From the NCBI GenBank assembly GCA_052117605.1, contig JBQKIT010000001.1: 64,000 nt of DNA, one strand, 5' to 3'. The translations under genes were made by a program, and so were the position numbers. Source of the DNA: CAG-791 sp000431495. Lineage in GTDB: Bacteria; Bacillota; Clostridia; Lachnospirales; Lachnospiraceae. The first letter of the stretch is position 1; every line of letters begins with the position of its first letter. Positions 8,890-17,242 of the stretch are shown in pieces. The notes under the pieces were generated by a model. That model made no database searches. It was not told the DNA's origin and saw only the letters and a list, made by a program, of their open reading frames with translations.

Positions 8890-10150
8890 TTCTTCCGGAA
8901 GAGATGGTGCAGCGGATCACACCGGGAAGCGTTTCACCAAGGAATGGTGAATTGCAGGATTTGGAGTGGAAGGACTCTTTTGTTACCGTCCATTCTGCGG
9001 ACGGATCGAAGATCACGATATCTGCAGCGGCCCCCTGCGCAAGGGTTCCTGCGGGCAGGCGATAATAATCGGCCGGGTTGCAGGTAAAAAGCGCCAGCAT
9101 CTCCATCATGGACAGAAGGCCGGGCTTTACCAGATGACGAAGGGCAAGGGAGAGCGCCGTCTCCAGACCGATCATGCCGCTGGGAGCATTCCAGAGCGGG
9201 GTAATGGCCTTTTCTTCTGCACTGTGCGGGGCATGATCCGTGGCAATGATATCAATGGTGCCATCCTGCAGCCCCTGAATGATGGCAAGACGATCCTCCT
9301 CTGTTCGCAGGGGAGGATTTACTTTGGCCAGACTTCCGGTTTGAAGAACCGCGTCCTCTGTGAGCGAGAAGTGCTGGGGAGTTGCCTCCGCATGAATCAG
9401 CGGATTGATTTTTCTTGCCTGGCGGACCAAGTCAACCCCTTCCTTCGTGCTGATATGCTGAATCAGGAGACGGACGCCGAGCTCTGCGGCGATGCGGGTA
9501 TCGCGGGCGATCATGGAAATTTCTGCCTGCCGGTCCGAGCCGGTGATGCCAAGCTCCCGGGCGGCGGGACTGCCGGCATTGATGCCGTTTTCCCGGATAA
9601 ATTCCGGATCCTCTTCATGAAGACTGACCGGAATGCCGAGTGCATCGGCCTCCTTCAGCGCCTGCGTGAACACGGCTTCATTCAGAATGGGCTTTCCATC
9701 ATCGGTAAAAACAGGGGCGCCTGCTGCAGCAAGGGCCTGCAGATCATTCACCTCCTGCCCCTTCATTCCTTTTGTGACATTGGCGGCGCTGTAAATATGA
9801 ATCTGCTCCCTGCGCCCTCTTTCCAGAATATCCGTCAGGATTTCTGCCGAATCCACCGGCGGGTTGGTATTCGCCATCAGAATGACAGAGGTATATCCGC
9901 CTGCAGCGGCAGCAAGAGAGCCGGTGTGAAGATCCTCTTTATAGGTAAAACCGGGATCACGAAAGTGAGAGTGCGTATCCACAAGGCCCGGTGCCACAAT
10001 GCACCCGGAAGCATCAAAGACGTGTTCTGCCGAAAGCTCTCCCGAGGGAGCTCTTTTCAGAATTCTGCCGTCATCTCCGATCAGAAGATCTTCCTTTCCC
10101 TCGAAATGATTTTTGGGATCGATAATGGTTCCGTTTGTAATCAACAGCAT
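8867..10150 (-). CDS. pyrC: Dihydroorotase
   Basis: This 427-residue amidohydrolase closes carbamoyl-aspartate to dihydroorotate in pyrimidine synthesis. Zinc-site motifs are visible: LVDTHSHFRDPG near residue 58, a later EAT.QHF stretch, and the IATDHAPHS motif with its catalytic aspartate. The length fits class I bacterial PyrC. The ATG has AGGAGGTG 9 bases upstream. It is encoded opposite to the other pyr genes (pyrK-pyrD from 11015), with plsC transcribed divergently in between, so the pathway is split between units. Its 3' end overlaps the Mur-like gene. Confidence 0.95.
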   Translation of the reverse strand: MLLITNGTIIDPKNHFEGKEDLLIGDDGRILKRAPSGELSAEHVFDASGCIVAPGLVDTHSHFRDPGFTYKEDLHTGSLAAAAGGYTSVILMANTNPPVDSAEILTDILERGRREQIHIYSAANVTKGMKGQEVNDLQALAAAGAPVFTDDGKPILNEAVFTQALKEADALGIPVSLHEEDPEFIRENGINAGSPAARELGITGSDRQAEISMIARDTRIAAELGVRLLIQHISTKEGVDLVRQARKINPLIHAEATPQHFSLTEDAVLQTGSLAKVNPPLRTEEDRLAIIQGLQDGTIDIIATDHAPHSAEEKAITPLWNAPSGMIGLETALSLALRHLVKPGLLSMMEMLALFTCNPADYYRLPAGTLAQGAAADIVIFDPSAEWTVTKESFHSKSCNSPFLGETLPGVIRCTISSGRIICRNDR

Positions 10151-10254
10151 AGCGCGTGCACCTCCTGTAAATTGCCGGTATCAAACAGATTTTAGCATAT
10201 GATATACTAGGCAGAGGGACAAGAATAAGAAATAAAAATGTAAGGAGCATTCTT

Positions 10255-11022
10255 ATGTCTTTTCGTACGATTCTGGCCGTTCTGGCCGCTGCTTTTTTCT
10301 TCCTGTGTTCGCTTCCGATGATGCCGGTTGTGCTGCTTCTCGGGAAAATTGCGCCGGACAAGGCAGACCGTTTTGCCTATGCGTTTGTCTGCTGGGGGCT
10401 TCGCATGGTCACCGCAATGACGGGATGTCCTATCACCGTGATCGGGAGAGAGAATATCCCGGAGGGGCGCGGCGTAATGTTCGCGGGAAATCACCGTTCC
10501 ATCTTCGATATCATCATGGGAGCACCTTATCTGCCCAGGCCGTTTATTGTAATTGCCAAGCAGGAGCTGGGAAAAATTCCGCTGCTTCATTTCTGGATGA
10601 AGCAGATTCACTGTCTGTTTCTGGACCGGAAGGATATCCGTGCCGGTGCGCAGATGGTGGCAGATGCGGCGGAAGGGATGAAGGCGGGGAAATCCGTCCT
10701 GATTTTTCCGGAGGGAACCCGCTGCCATGACGAAGGCACACTTCTTCCGTTCAAGGGAGGAAGCTTTAAGATTGCGATTCGTGCCGGCGCTCCGGTGATC
10801 CCGGTTGCGTTTATCGGAACCGGAAATGTTCTGGAGGATCACCCGATGAAGGTTCGGAAGACGCCGGTTACGATTGTTTTCGGTGAGCCGATTGAGACGA
10901 AGGAGCTTTCCATCGCAGATCGGAAGCTTTTGCATCAGAGGGTAGAGGATGCCGTGGCCGGGATGTATCAGCAGTACGCACCTGACAAGTGGAAGGGCGG
11001 AGAAAGGCGGGAAAATGGCTGA
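10255..11022 (+). CDS. plsC: 1-acyl-sn-glycerol-3-phosphate acyltransferase
   Basis: This membrane enzyme acylates lysophosphatidate to phosphatidate for phospholipid synthesis. The 255 residues begin with a hydrophobic helix and contain NHRSIFD (HxxxxD catalytic motif, near residue 80) and FPEGTRCHDEG...FKGG, the glycerol-phosphate binding block. AAGGAG lies 7 bases before the ATG. A TATACT box at 10203-10208 is a possible -10 for this gene, with no convincing -35. The stop codon overlaps the pyrK start by 8 bases, which implies cotranscription with pyrK-pyrD. Confidence 0.93.
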   Translation: MSFRTILAVLAAAFFFLCSLPMMPVVLLLGKIAPDKADRFAYAFVCWGLRMVTAMTGCPITVIGRENIPEGRGVMFAGNHRSIFDIIMGAPYLPRPFIVIAKQELGKIPLLHFWMKQIHCLFLDRKDIRAGAQMVADAAEGMKAGKSVLIFPEGTRCHDEGTLLPFKGGSFKIAIRAGAPVIPVAFIGTGNVLEDHPMKVRKTPVTIVFGEPIETKELSIADRKLLHQRVEDAVAGMYQQYAPDKWKGGERRENG

Positions 11023-11854
11023 AAAGAAAAACAAGCAGACACTTCTTGTGACAGAGTCCGGGAAGCTTGCGGAAGGTATTTATTCATTGACAGTGCAGTA
11101 TCCGGAGACGTCCTCTCCGAAGGACGTGAAGCCGGGACAGTTTGTCGGCGTGTATCCGAAGGATTCGTCAGCCCTTCTTCCGAGGCCGATCTCCATCTGC
11201 GAATGGAACAAAGAGCAGAGGACGCTGCGGATCGTATACCGTGTGGTCGGAAAGGGAACCGGAGAATTCTCTCATTCAGAGCCCGGGGATCGGATCGATA
11301 TTCTCGGGATCCTGGGAAACGGATATGATGTGCCATCCCTGACCGGGAAGAAGGTTCTTCTTCTCGGGGGCGGAATCGGTGCTCCGCCGATGCTGGGACT
11401 TGCCGGAGCCTTGTATGAGGCAAACCTTGCTTCAGGAGAAGAAAAGCCGGAAGAGCTTGTAACGGCTGCAATGGGATATCGGACGAACGATCTGTTTCTT
11501 ACGGAAGAGTTTGAGAAGGTCAGCAGTCTTCTGATTTCTACGGATGATGGTACAGCGGGCGTTCACGGGAATGTGATGGATGCGGTGCGTGCTCTTTTGC
11601 AGGAGAAGCCCGACACGCGGTTCGATGCAATCTGTGCCTGCGGACCGATGCCGATGCTGCGCGGCGTAAAGGCCTTTGCAGAGGAACAGAAGATCCCTGC
11701 CTGGATTTCACTGGAGGAGCGCATGGCCTGCGGCGTTGGAGCCTGCCTCGGCTGTGTTGCGAAGACCGTGAAAAAGGATGAGCATTCTCAGGTACACAAT
11801 GCGAGGGTTTGCACGGAAGGGCCTGTTTTTGCTGCAGAGGACGTGGAAATCTGA
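11015..11854 (+). CDS. pyrK: Dihydroorotate dehydrogenase electron-transfer subunit
   Basis: PyrK carries FAD and a [2Fe-2S] cluster and passes electrons from the PyrD FMN to NAD+. The 279 residues show the FAD-binding RPISICEWN block, the NAD-side GGGIGAPP and CACGPMPML motifs, and a C-terminal cluster set ACGVGACLGC...VC. The ATG at 11015 overlaps the plsC stop by 8 bases; an open frame starting further upstream lies entirely inside plsC. pyrD follows after 20 bases. Confidence 0.94.
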   Translation: MAEKKNKQTLLVTESGKLAEGIYSLTVQYPETSSPKDVKPGQFVGVYPKDSSALLPRPISICEWNKEQRTLRIVYRVVGKGTGEFSHSEPGDRIDILGILGNGYDVPSLTGKKVLLLGGGIGAPPMLGLAGALYEANLASGEEKPEELVTAAMGYRTNDLFLTEEFEKVSSLLISTDDGTAGVHGNVMDAVRALLQEKPDTRFDAICACGPMPMLRGVKAFAEEQKIPAWISLEERMACGVGACLGCVAKTVKKDEHSQVHNARVCTEGPVFAAEDVEI

Positions 11855-11874
11855 TCGTGCAGGAGGAAAGACCA

Positions 11875-12807
11875 ATGGGAGACAATCATAGGAACGGTAA
11901 ACCGGACATGTCTGTGAACATCGCCGGTGTTGCTTTTAAAAATCCGGTAATGACAGCCTCCGGAACGTTTGGTTCCGGGATGGAGTATTCGGACTTTGTG
12001 GATCTGAACCGTCTAGGCGCTGTGGTGACAAAGGGAGTTTCAAACGTTCCGTGGCCGGGAAATCCGACGCCGCGTGTGACGGAGGTGTACGGAGGCATGC
12101 TCAATGCCATCGGCTTGCAGAATCCCGGCATGGATGTTTTCATCCGCAGAGATCTTGCGTTTCTGCAGCAGTATGATACGAGAGTCATTGTCAATGTCTG
12201 CGGACACAGCGAGGAGGAGTATCTGGAGGTGGTGGAACGCCTCGGAGACGAGGGCCGTGTGGATATGTTGGAAATCAACGTATCCTGTCCAAATGTGAAA
12301 CAGGGAGCCATTACATTCGGAACAAAGACGGACAGCCTTTTCGGAATTACAGAGAAGATTAAGAAAATCGCCCGTCAGCCGGTGATCATGAAGCTGACAC
12401 CGAATGTCACGAGCATTGCAGAGATGGCAAAGGCGGCAGAGGCAGGCGGAGCAGATGCCATTTCGCTGATCAATACGATTACCGGTATGAAGATCGACGT
12501 AGAGAGACAAAGATTTGTTCTGGCCAACAAGACCGGCGGAATGTCAGGACCTGCCATCCATCCGGTTGCGGTTCGCATGGTGTATGAGGCTGCAGGAGCA
12601 GTTTCCATTCCGATCATCGGAATGGGCGGTGTCTGCACTGCAGAGGATGCACTTGAATTAATGATGGCGGGGGCTTCGGCTGTTGCTGTCGGCGCTGCAA
12701 ACTTCCATGAGCCTGCTGCGACCCTGCAGGTTCTGGAGGGAATGGAGGAATACGCGGAAAGGCATCATCTGAACTCCATTTCGGAAATCGTCGGCTGTGT
12801 AAGGTGA
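11875..12807 (+). CDS. pyrD: Dihydroorotate dehydrogenase B catalytic subunit
   Basis: This FMN enzyme oxidises dihydroorotate to orotate. The 310 residues include the class 1B features: FKNPVMTASGTFGSG near the N-terminus, NVSCPNVK with the active-site cysteine, and IGMGGVCTAEDALELMMAGA in the phosphate-binding region. The ATG at 11875 has AGGAGGAAAG upstream; a second ATG at about 11908 (MSVNIAGV) is the typical family start and cannot be excluded. Pairing with pyrK indicates the NAD-dependent heterotetramer. Confidence 0.94.
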   Translation: MGDNHRNGKPDMSVNIAGVAFKNPVMTASGTFGSGMEYSDFVDLNRLGAVVTKGVSNVPWPGNPTPRVTEVYGGMLNAIGLQNPGMDVFIRRDLAFLQQYDTRVIVNVCGHSEEEYLEVVERLGDEGRVDMLEINVSCPNVKQGAITFGTKTDSLFGITEKIKKIARQPVIMKLTPNVTSIAEMAKAAEAGGADAISLINTITGMKIDVERQRFVLANKTGGMSGPAIHPVAVRMVYEAAGAVSIPIIGMGGVCTAEDALELMMAGASAVAVGAANFHEPAATLQVLEGMEEYAERHHLNSISEIVGCVR

Positions 12808-12887
12808 AGGAAGAAACTCCATGAAGTGAAAATGTTCCAAAGGGAATACAATATCCCGAAGGAATCTGCAAATCGGAGAATGCGAGA

Positions 12888-13772
12888 ATGAGTGAAATCA
12901 CAGGGAAGGCTCACGGAAAAATCAACCTGAATCTGGATGTGACCGGGAAACGGGAGGATGGATATCACCTGGTAAGAATGGTGATGCAGACTGTGGATAT
13001 CTGCGATACCGTGACGATTACGGAGACGGAAGGCAATGAAATTGAGCTGACAACAGACAGTGGAAAAATTCCGTCCGGACCGGAGAATCTGGTCTGGCGG
13101 GCGGCAGATGTCATGCGCAGGAAGTATAGCCTTACAGGAGGACTTCGGATTCATCTGGATAAGAGAATTCCGATTGCGGCCGGAATGGCGGGCGGCAGCG
13201 CAGATGCAGCAGCGGTGTTCCGGCTTCTGCGGGGGCTGTACCGGCTGGATGCTTCGGACGAGAAGCTGCAGGAGCTGGCGCTTCCGCTTGGTGCGGATAT
13301 TCCTTACTGCATCGCGGGTGGAACGCAGCTTTCCGAAGGCATCGGAGAGGTGCTGACGAAGCTTCCCGCGCCGCCGGAGTGCACGCTGCTTGTCTGCAAG
13401 CCGGATCTGGATGTCCCGACTCCGTGGGTGTACCGGGAGTATGACAGCATTCCTGCGGAGGAAATCCGTCACCCGGATGTGGATGGCCTGATTGATGCGA
13501 TCCGGGAGAAGGATCTTGCGAAAATGTGCCGGCTGTTCGGAAATGTTCTGGAGCAGAAAACCGGAGCAGAGTATCCTGTAATCGGAAGACTGGAGAGGTT
13601 TTTCCTGAACCATGGAGCACTTGGAAGCATCATGACCGGCTCCGGTCCTACGGTGTTTGCGGTCTATGATGATCAGGATGCTGCTGAGGCAGCCTTTGCC
13701 GCACTGGAAGAGGAGAAGGAATTTCGGAACTTCCAGAAATTTCTTACAGACTTTCACAACGAATCGGAGTAA
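12888..13772 (+). CDS. ispE: 4-diphosphocytidyl-2-C-methyl-D-erythritol kinase
   Basis: This GHMP kinase acts in the non-mevalonate isoprenoid pathway. The 294 residues have the N-terminal catalytic-lysine block HGKINLNLDVTGKREDGYH, the ATP-binding glycine loop PIAAGMAGGSADAAA near residue 100, and the C-terminal GSIMTGSGPTVFA motif. It follows pyrD by 80 bases and ends at a hairpin terminator shared with the converging gene. Confidence 0.95.
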   Translation: MSEITGKAHGKINLNLDVTGKREDGYHLVRMVMQTVDICDTVTITETEGNEIELTTDSGKIPSGPENLVWRAADVMRRKYSLTGGLRIHLDKRIPIAAGMAGGSADAAAVFRLLRGLYRLDASDEKLQELALPLGADIPYCIAGGTQLSEGIGEVLTKLPAPPECTLLVCKPDLDVPTPWVYREYDSIPAEEIRHPDVDGLIDAIREKDLAKMCRLFGNVLEQKTGAEYPVIGRLERFFLNHGALGSIMTGSGPTVFAVYDDQDAAEAAFAALEEEKEFRNFQKFLTDFHNESE

Positions 13773-13807
13773 GAAACAAAGCATAACATATCGGTCAGAA
13801 CAGGAAA

Positions 13808-13849
13808 AAAGGACTGTCCTTTCGGAATATTCCGGAACGACAGTCCTTT
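13808..13849. terminator. Bidirectional terminator between ispE and the converging membrane-protein gene
   Basis: AAAGGACTGTC (13808-13818) pairs with GACAGTCCTTT (13839-13849), an 11-bp stem; the loop holds the palindrome CGGAATATTCCG. On the minus strand the stem is followed by a run of T (complement of 13804-13810), which is the stronger direction. On the plus strand only TTTCT follows. Confidence 0.75.
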
Positions 13850-13909
13850 CTGTAAGGTGCGCCTTTCGGCACACGTTTCTGTTAAGATTTCTGATGACGA
13901 AGAGTTGTG

Positions 13910-14395
13910 TCAGGACTTTTTGGAAGGGCCTGCACTGCCGATCTCGCGCACCTTGTCCATGAAGCGTCCGATGAAATTCTTTTTCTTCGGCTGAGGCTTC
14001 TCGAGCTTCTGACCATGTACGCCCTTTACCTCTACGATGTAGATTCCGCTGACCATGGCACGAACCTGCTTCTTGACCGGAATATCATCATAAATCTTGT
14101 CATCTGCTACGAGATTCATGATCTGAGGGCCGACCTTTGCCTTGACAATCGGAAGCTTGGCGCGGCGCAGATACTTCGGAGTGGAGTCAATAACTGCCTG
14201 CGGAAGACCAGCTTCCTTCAGGCGCATTTTCTTCTTGTCGATGATCAGCATGGTGACAGGCTGCTTGGACGCCTGAACGGCTTCCTCCTGCTGCTCCTGC
14301 TTCTTCTGCATCTTCTTGCCGAAAAAGTAAAGTCCGACTGTGGCGGCAACCAGAACAGCAATAATAACTAGGGTTACGATCAGTGATGTGCTCAC
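13910..14395 (-). CDS. Single-pass membrane protein of unknown function (YajC-like layout)
   Basis: The 161-residue product has one N-terminal membrane helix (about residues 4-24), then a lysine/glutamine-rich stretch and a soluble domain. The layout recalls YajC of the Sec translocase, but the sequence after the helix does not show YajC motifs, so I do not assign that name. The GTG at 14395 was chosen over an upstream TTG at 14413 because the six extra codons are the ribosome site itself (CAGGAGGAA). It converges on ispE and is divergent from the trigger-factor-like lipoprotein gene. Confidence 0.75.
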   Translation of the reverse strand: MSTSLIVTLVIIAVLVAATVGLYFFGKKMQKKQEQQEEAVQASKQPVTMLIIDKKKMRLKEAGLPQAVIDSTPKYLRRAKLPIVKAKVGPQIMNLVADDKIYDDIPVKKQVRAMVSGIYIVEVKGVHGQKLEKPQPKKKNFIGRFMDKVREIGSAGPSKKS

Positions 14396-14434
14396 AAAAT
14401 ATTCCTCCTGCAAATGTCAATAGCTCTTCGTATG

Positions 14435-14464
14435 ATTGTAACACCTGCCCCATTGGCAGGGCAA
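14435..14464 (-). promoter_or_regulatory. Candidate promoter for the 13910-14395 gene
   Basis: On the minus strand TTGCCC (14464-14459) and TACAAT (14440-14435) are separated by 18 bases. The spacer contains a CCTGCC/GGCAGG inverted repeat. The predicted start lies about 35 bases before the GTG codon. Confidence 0.5.
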
Positions 14465-14568
14465 GAAAAAAGACTTTTATGCCCTCAGTCATTGTGCTAA
14501 ACTGTAATCTACTATGGACTCGGGGGACTATGCTCAAAATCCCCGGTTCTTCGGGAAAGGAATGAATC

Positions 14569-15753
14569 ATGATGAAAAAGAGAATTCTGGCGGCCGCTGC
14601 CGCAGCGGTACTTACGATTTCACTGGCAGGCTGCGCCTCCAATAATGCAGCTTATCTCAGCGGTATAAAGGCATCTGTTTATGCGGAGCCCTGTGATTAC
14701 AGTGCGATTCCGGTAGAAGAGGCAGCGCCCTCCGTTTCCGATGCTTATGTGGATACCATGGTGCAGTATCAGCTGAGCAGTACGGCGACAACGGAAGAGG
14801 TTACGGATCGCGATGTTGTTGAGGATGGAGATATCGTCAACATCGATTACACGGGAACCAGGGACGGTGAGGCATTTGATGGCGGAAGTGCGGAAGGCTA
14901 TGATCTGACGATTGGCTCCGGAAGCTTTATTGACGGATTTGAGGATGGCCTGAAGGGACACAAGGTCGGCGAAGAGGTTACACTGAATCTGACCTTCCCG
15001 GAGGACTATAAAAATAACAAAGACCTTGCCGGACAGGACGTTGTCTTCAAGGTAAAGATCAATAAGATTCAGCAGAAGGTTGTACCGGAACTCACTGATG
15101 AGTGGGTTGCACAGCAGAGCATTGACGGCGTGGCTACGACAGAGGAGTATAAGGATTACGTGTACCAGCAGCTGATGAAGCAGGCACAGAGCTCCTATGA
15201 CAGTGACGTGCAGAGCAAGGTCGCACAGTACATGGTGGAGAACAGTACTTATAAGAAGGATCCGCCGAAGGAAATGATTGATCGTATTTCGGAATCCATG
15301 AAGACGTACTACACAAAATATGCGAAGCAGTACGGCATGGAGCTGGATGATTTTCTCAAGACCTCTATGAATGCAGACGAGGACAATCCGGAGCAGGTGA
15401 TCACAGACAACGCCACCGACTCTGCAAAGGAGCTTCTCGTGCTGAAGGTCATTGCAGACAAGGAGAACCTGAATCCGTCCCGCACAGAGTTCAATACACA
15501 GCTGTCCAATTATGCGGCACAGGCGGGCTACAGCAGTGTCGATGAGTTCAAGAAGGCAGAGGATGCGGAAGCCGTTCGTGAATCCATGATGATCCAGAAT
15601 GTTCTGGAATTCCTCCAGAAGACGGCCGTTGTAACAGAGCCCTCTTCGGACAATGCAGCAGAAGCTTCGACGGATTCGTCAGCAGAATCTGCAGCGGATA
15701 CAACGACAGAGGAAGCTTCGGAAGAGGATGCATCCGCGACAGATGCACAGTAA
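14569..15753 (+). CDS. Secreted trigger-factor-like lipoprotein with FKBP domain
   Basis: The 394-residue product starts with a lipoprotein signal peptide (LAGC, Cys22). Residues of about 85-170 form an FKBP-type peptidyl-prolyl isomerase domain (DGDIVNIDYTGTRDGEAFDGG, FIDGFEDGLKGHKVGE). The helical remainder (about 175-345) resembles the trigger-factor C-terminal chaperone domain, and the last 45 residues are an acidic Ser/Ala/Glu tail. The ribosome-binding domain of cytoplasmic Tig is absent. A role folding exported proteins at the outer membrane face, as PrsA does in bacilli, is inference. GGGAAAGGA precedes the ATG; a second ATG follows immediately. Confidence 0.85.
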   Translation: MMKKRILAAAAAAVLTISLAGCASNNAAYLSGIKASVYAEPCDYSAIPVEEAAPSVSDAYVDTMVQYQLSSTATTEEVTDRDVVEDGDIVNIDYTGTRDGEAFDGGSAEGYDLTIGSGSFIDGFEDGLKGHKVGEEVTLNLTFPEDYKNNKDLAGQDVVFKVKINKIQQKVVPELTDEWVAQQSIDGVATTEEYKDYVYQQLMKQAQSSYDSDVQSKVAQYMVENSTYKKDPPKEMIDRISESMKTYYTKYAKQYGMELDDFLKTSMNADEDNPEQVITDNATDSAKELLVLKVIADKENLNPSRTEFNTQLSNYAAQAGYSSVDEFKKAEDAEAVRESMMIQNVLEFLQKTAVVTEPSSDNAAEASTDSSAESAADTTTEEASEEDASATDAQ

Positions 15754-15815
15754 TTGGGAAAGCAAAAAGAAGACGTAGGTTTTTATAATATACAGGAGTC
15801 AGACAGGAGGACAGC

Positions 15816-17219
15816 ATGAGAGATACCTATAAGCTGATAGATGTCAGAGATATTTTTGCAGAGCCTGAGAAATACTATGATCAGGAAGTTACGGTTGCAG
15901 GCTGGGTCAAATCCAACCGCGATTCCAAGAGCATCGGATTTATTGCACTGGACGATGGTTCCTGCTTCAAGAATCTGCAGCTGGTGTATTCTTCGGAAAT
16001 CGAAGATTTTTCCAAACTGGCGAAGCTGAATATCAGTGCTGCCATCATTGCGACGGGTAAGATTGTTGCAACTCCGGAGGCGAAGCAGCCGCTTGAGATG
16101 CAGGTTTTGCGTGCAGAGGTAGAAGGAGAATCCACCTCGGATTATCCGCTGCAGAAGAAGCGTCATACCTTTGAATATCTGCGTACAATGCCGCATCTTC
16201 GTGTGCGCACCAATACCTTTGAGGCGGTGATGCGGGTCCGCTCTCTTGCTGCATATGCGATTCATAAGTTCTTCCAGGAGAGAGATTTCGTTTATGTACA
16301 TGCACCGGAAATCACGGGAAGTGATGCAGAAGGTGCAGGAGAGATGTTCCAGGTCACGACGCTGGATCTGAACAACATTCCGAAGAATGAAGACGGTACC
16401 GTCGATTATTCCAAGGATTTCTTCGGAAAGCCCACCAATCTGACGGTTTCCGGACAGCTGGACGTTGAGACCTATGCCTTTGCATTCCGCAATGTGTATA
16501 CGTTCGGACCTACATTCCGTGCAGAGAACTCCAACACGACGCGCCATGCCGCTGAGTTCTGGATGATTGAGCCGGAAATCTGCTTTGCAGATCTTGAGGA
16601 CAACATGGAGCTTGCCGAGGCAATGCTGAAGTACATTATCCGCTATGTTATGGAGAATGCGCCGGATGAGATGGCCTTCTTCAATCAGTTCGTGGATAAG
16701 GGACTTCTGGAGAGACTGGAGCATGTGGCATCTTCGGATTTCGGCCGCATTACCTACACCGAAGCGGTGAAGATTCTGGAACAGCACAACGATGAGTTTG
16801 AGAACAAGGTGTTCTGGGGTTGTGATCTGCAGACAGAGCATGAGCGATTCCTGACGGAGAAGGAATTCAAGCGCCCTGTTTTTGTAACAGACTACCCGAA
16901 GGAAATTAAGGCCTTTTATATGAAGCTGAATCCGGATGGAAAGACGGTTGCCGCATGCGACTGCCTGGTGCCCGGAATCGGAGAAATTATCGGCGGCTCG
17001 CAGAGAGAGGATGATCTGTCCATTCTGGAGAAGCGTATGGATGAGCTTGGAATGGATAAGAGTCAGTATCAGTTCTATCTGGACCTTCGCCGCTATGGCT
17101 CTGTGCGTCATGCCGGCTTCGGACTTGGATTTGAGCGTGCCATTATGTATCTGACCGGAATGGAGAATATTCGCGATGTTCTTCCTTTCCCGAGAACAGT
17201 CGGAAACTGTGAGCTCTGA
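15816..17219 (+). CDS. asnS: Asparaginyl-tRNA synthetase
   Basis: This class IIb enzyme charges tRNA-Asn. The 467 residues contain an N-terminal OB-fold (VTVAGWVKSNRDSKSIGFIALDDGS), motif 2 (TFRAENSNTTRHAAEFWMIEPE) and motif 3 (GFGLGFERAIMYLTGMENIRDV) near the C-terminus. AGACAGGAGGACAGC precedes the ATG. The presence of AsnRS suggests direct Asn-tRNA formation. Confidence 0.96.
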   Translation: MRDTYKLIDVRDIFAEPEKYYDQEVTVAGWVKSNRDSKSIGFIALDDGSCFKNLQLVYSSEIEDFSKLAKLNISAAIIATGKIVATPEAKQPLEMQVLRAEVEGESTSDYPLQKKRHTFEYLRTMPHLRVRTNTFEAVMRVRSLAAYAIHKFFQERDFVYVHAPEITGSDAEGAGEMFQVTTLDLNNIPKNEDGTVDYSKDFFGKPTNLTVSGQLDVETYAFAFRNVYTFGPTFRAENSNTTRHAAEFWMIEPEICFADLEDNMELAEAMLKYIIRYVMENAPDEMAFFNQFVDKGLLERLEHVASSDFGRITYTEAVKILEQHNDEFENKVFWGCDLQTEHERFLTEKEFKRPVFVTDYPKEIKAFYMKLNPDGKTVAACDCLVPGIGEIIGGSQREDDLSILEKRMDELGMDKSQYQFYLDLRRYGSVRHAGFGLGFERAIMYLTGMENIRDVLPFPRTVGNCEL

Positions 17220-17242
17220 TCGTGTGAACCGGAAATGATGCA

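Noticed and set aside
8966..10195. 409-codon plus-strand open frame within pyrC
   Set aside because: Antisense shadow of pyrC; no motif and no ribosome site.
13910..14395. Naming the 161-residue protein YajC
   Set aside because: Only the single helix and the charged stretch after it match; the rest is unlike YajC.
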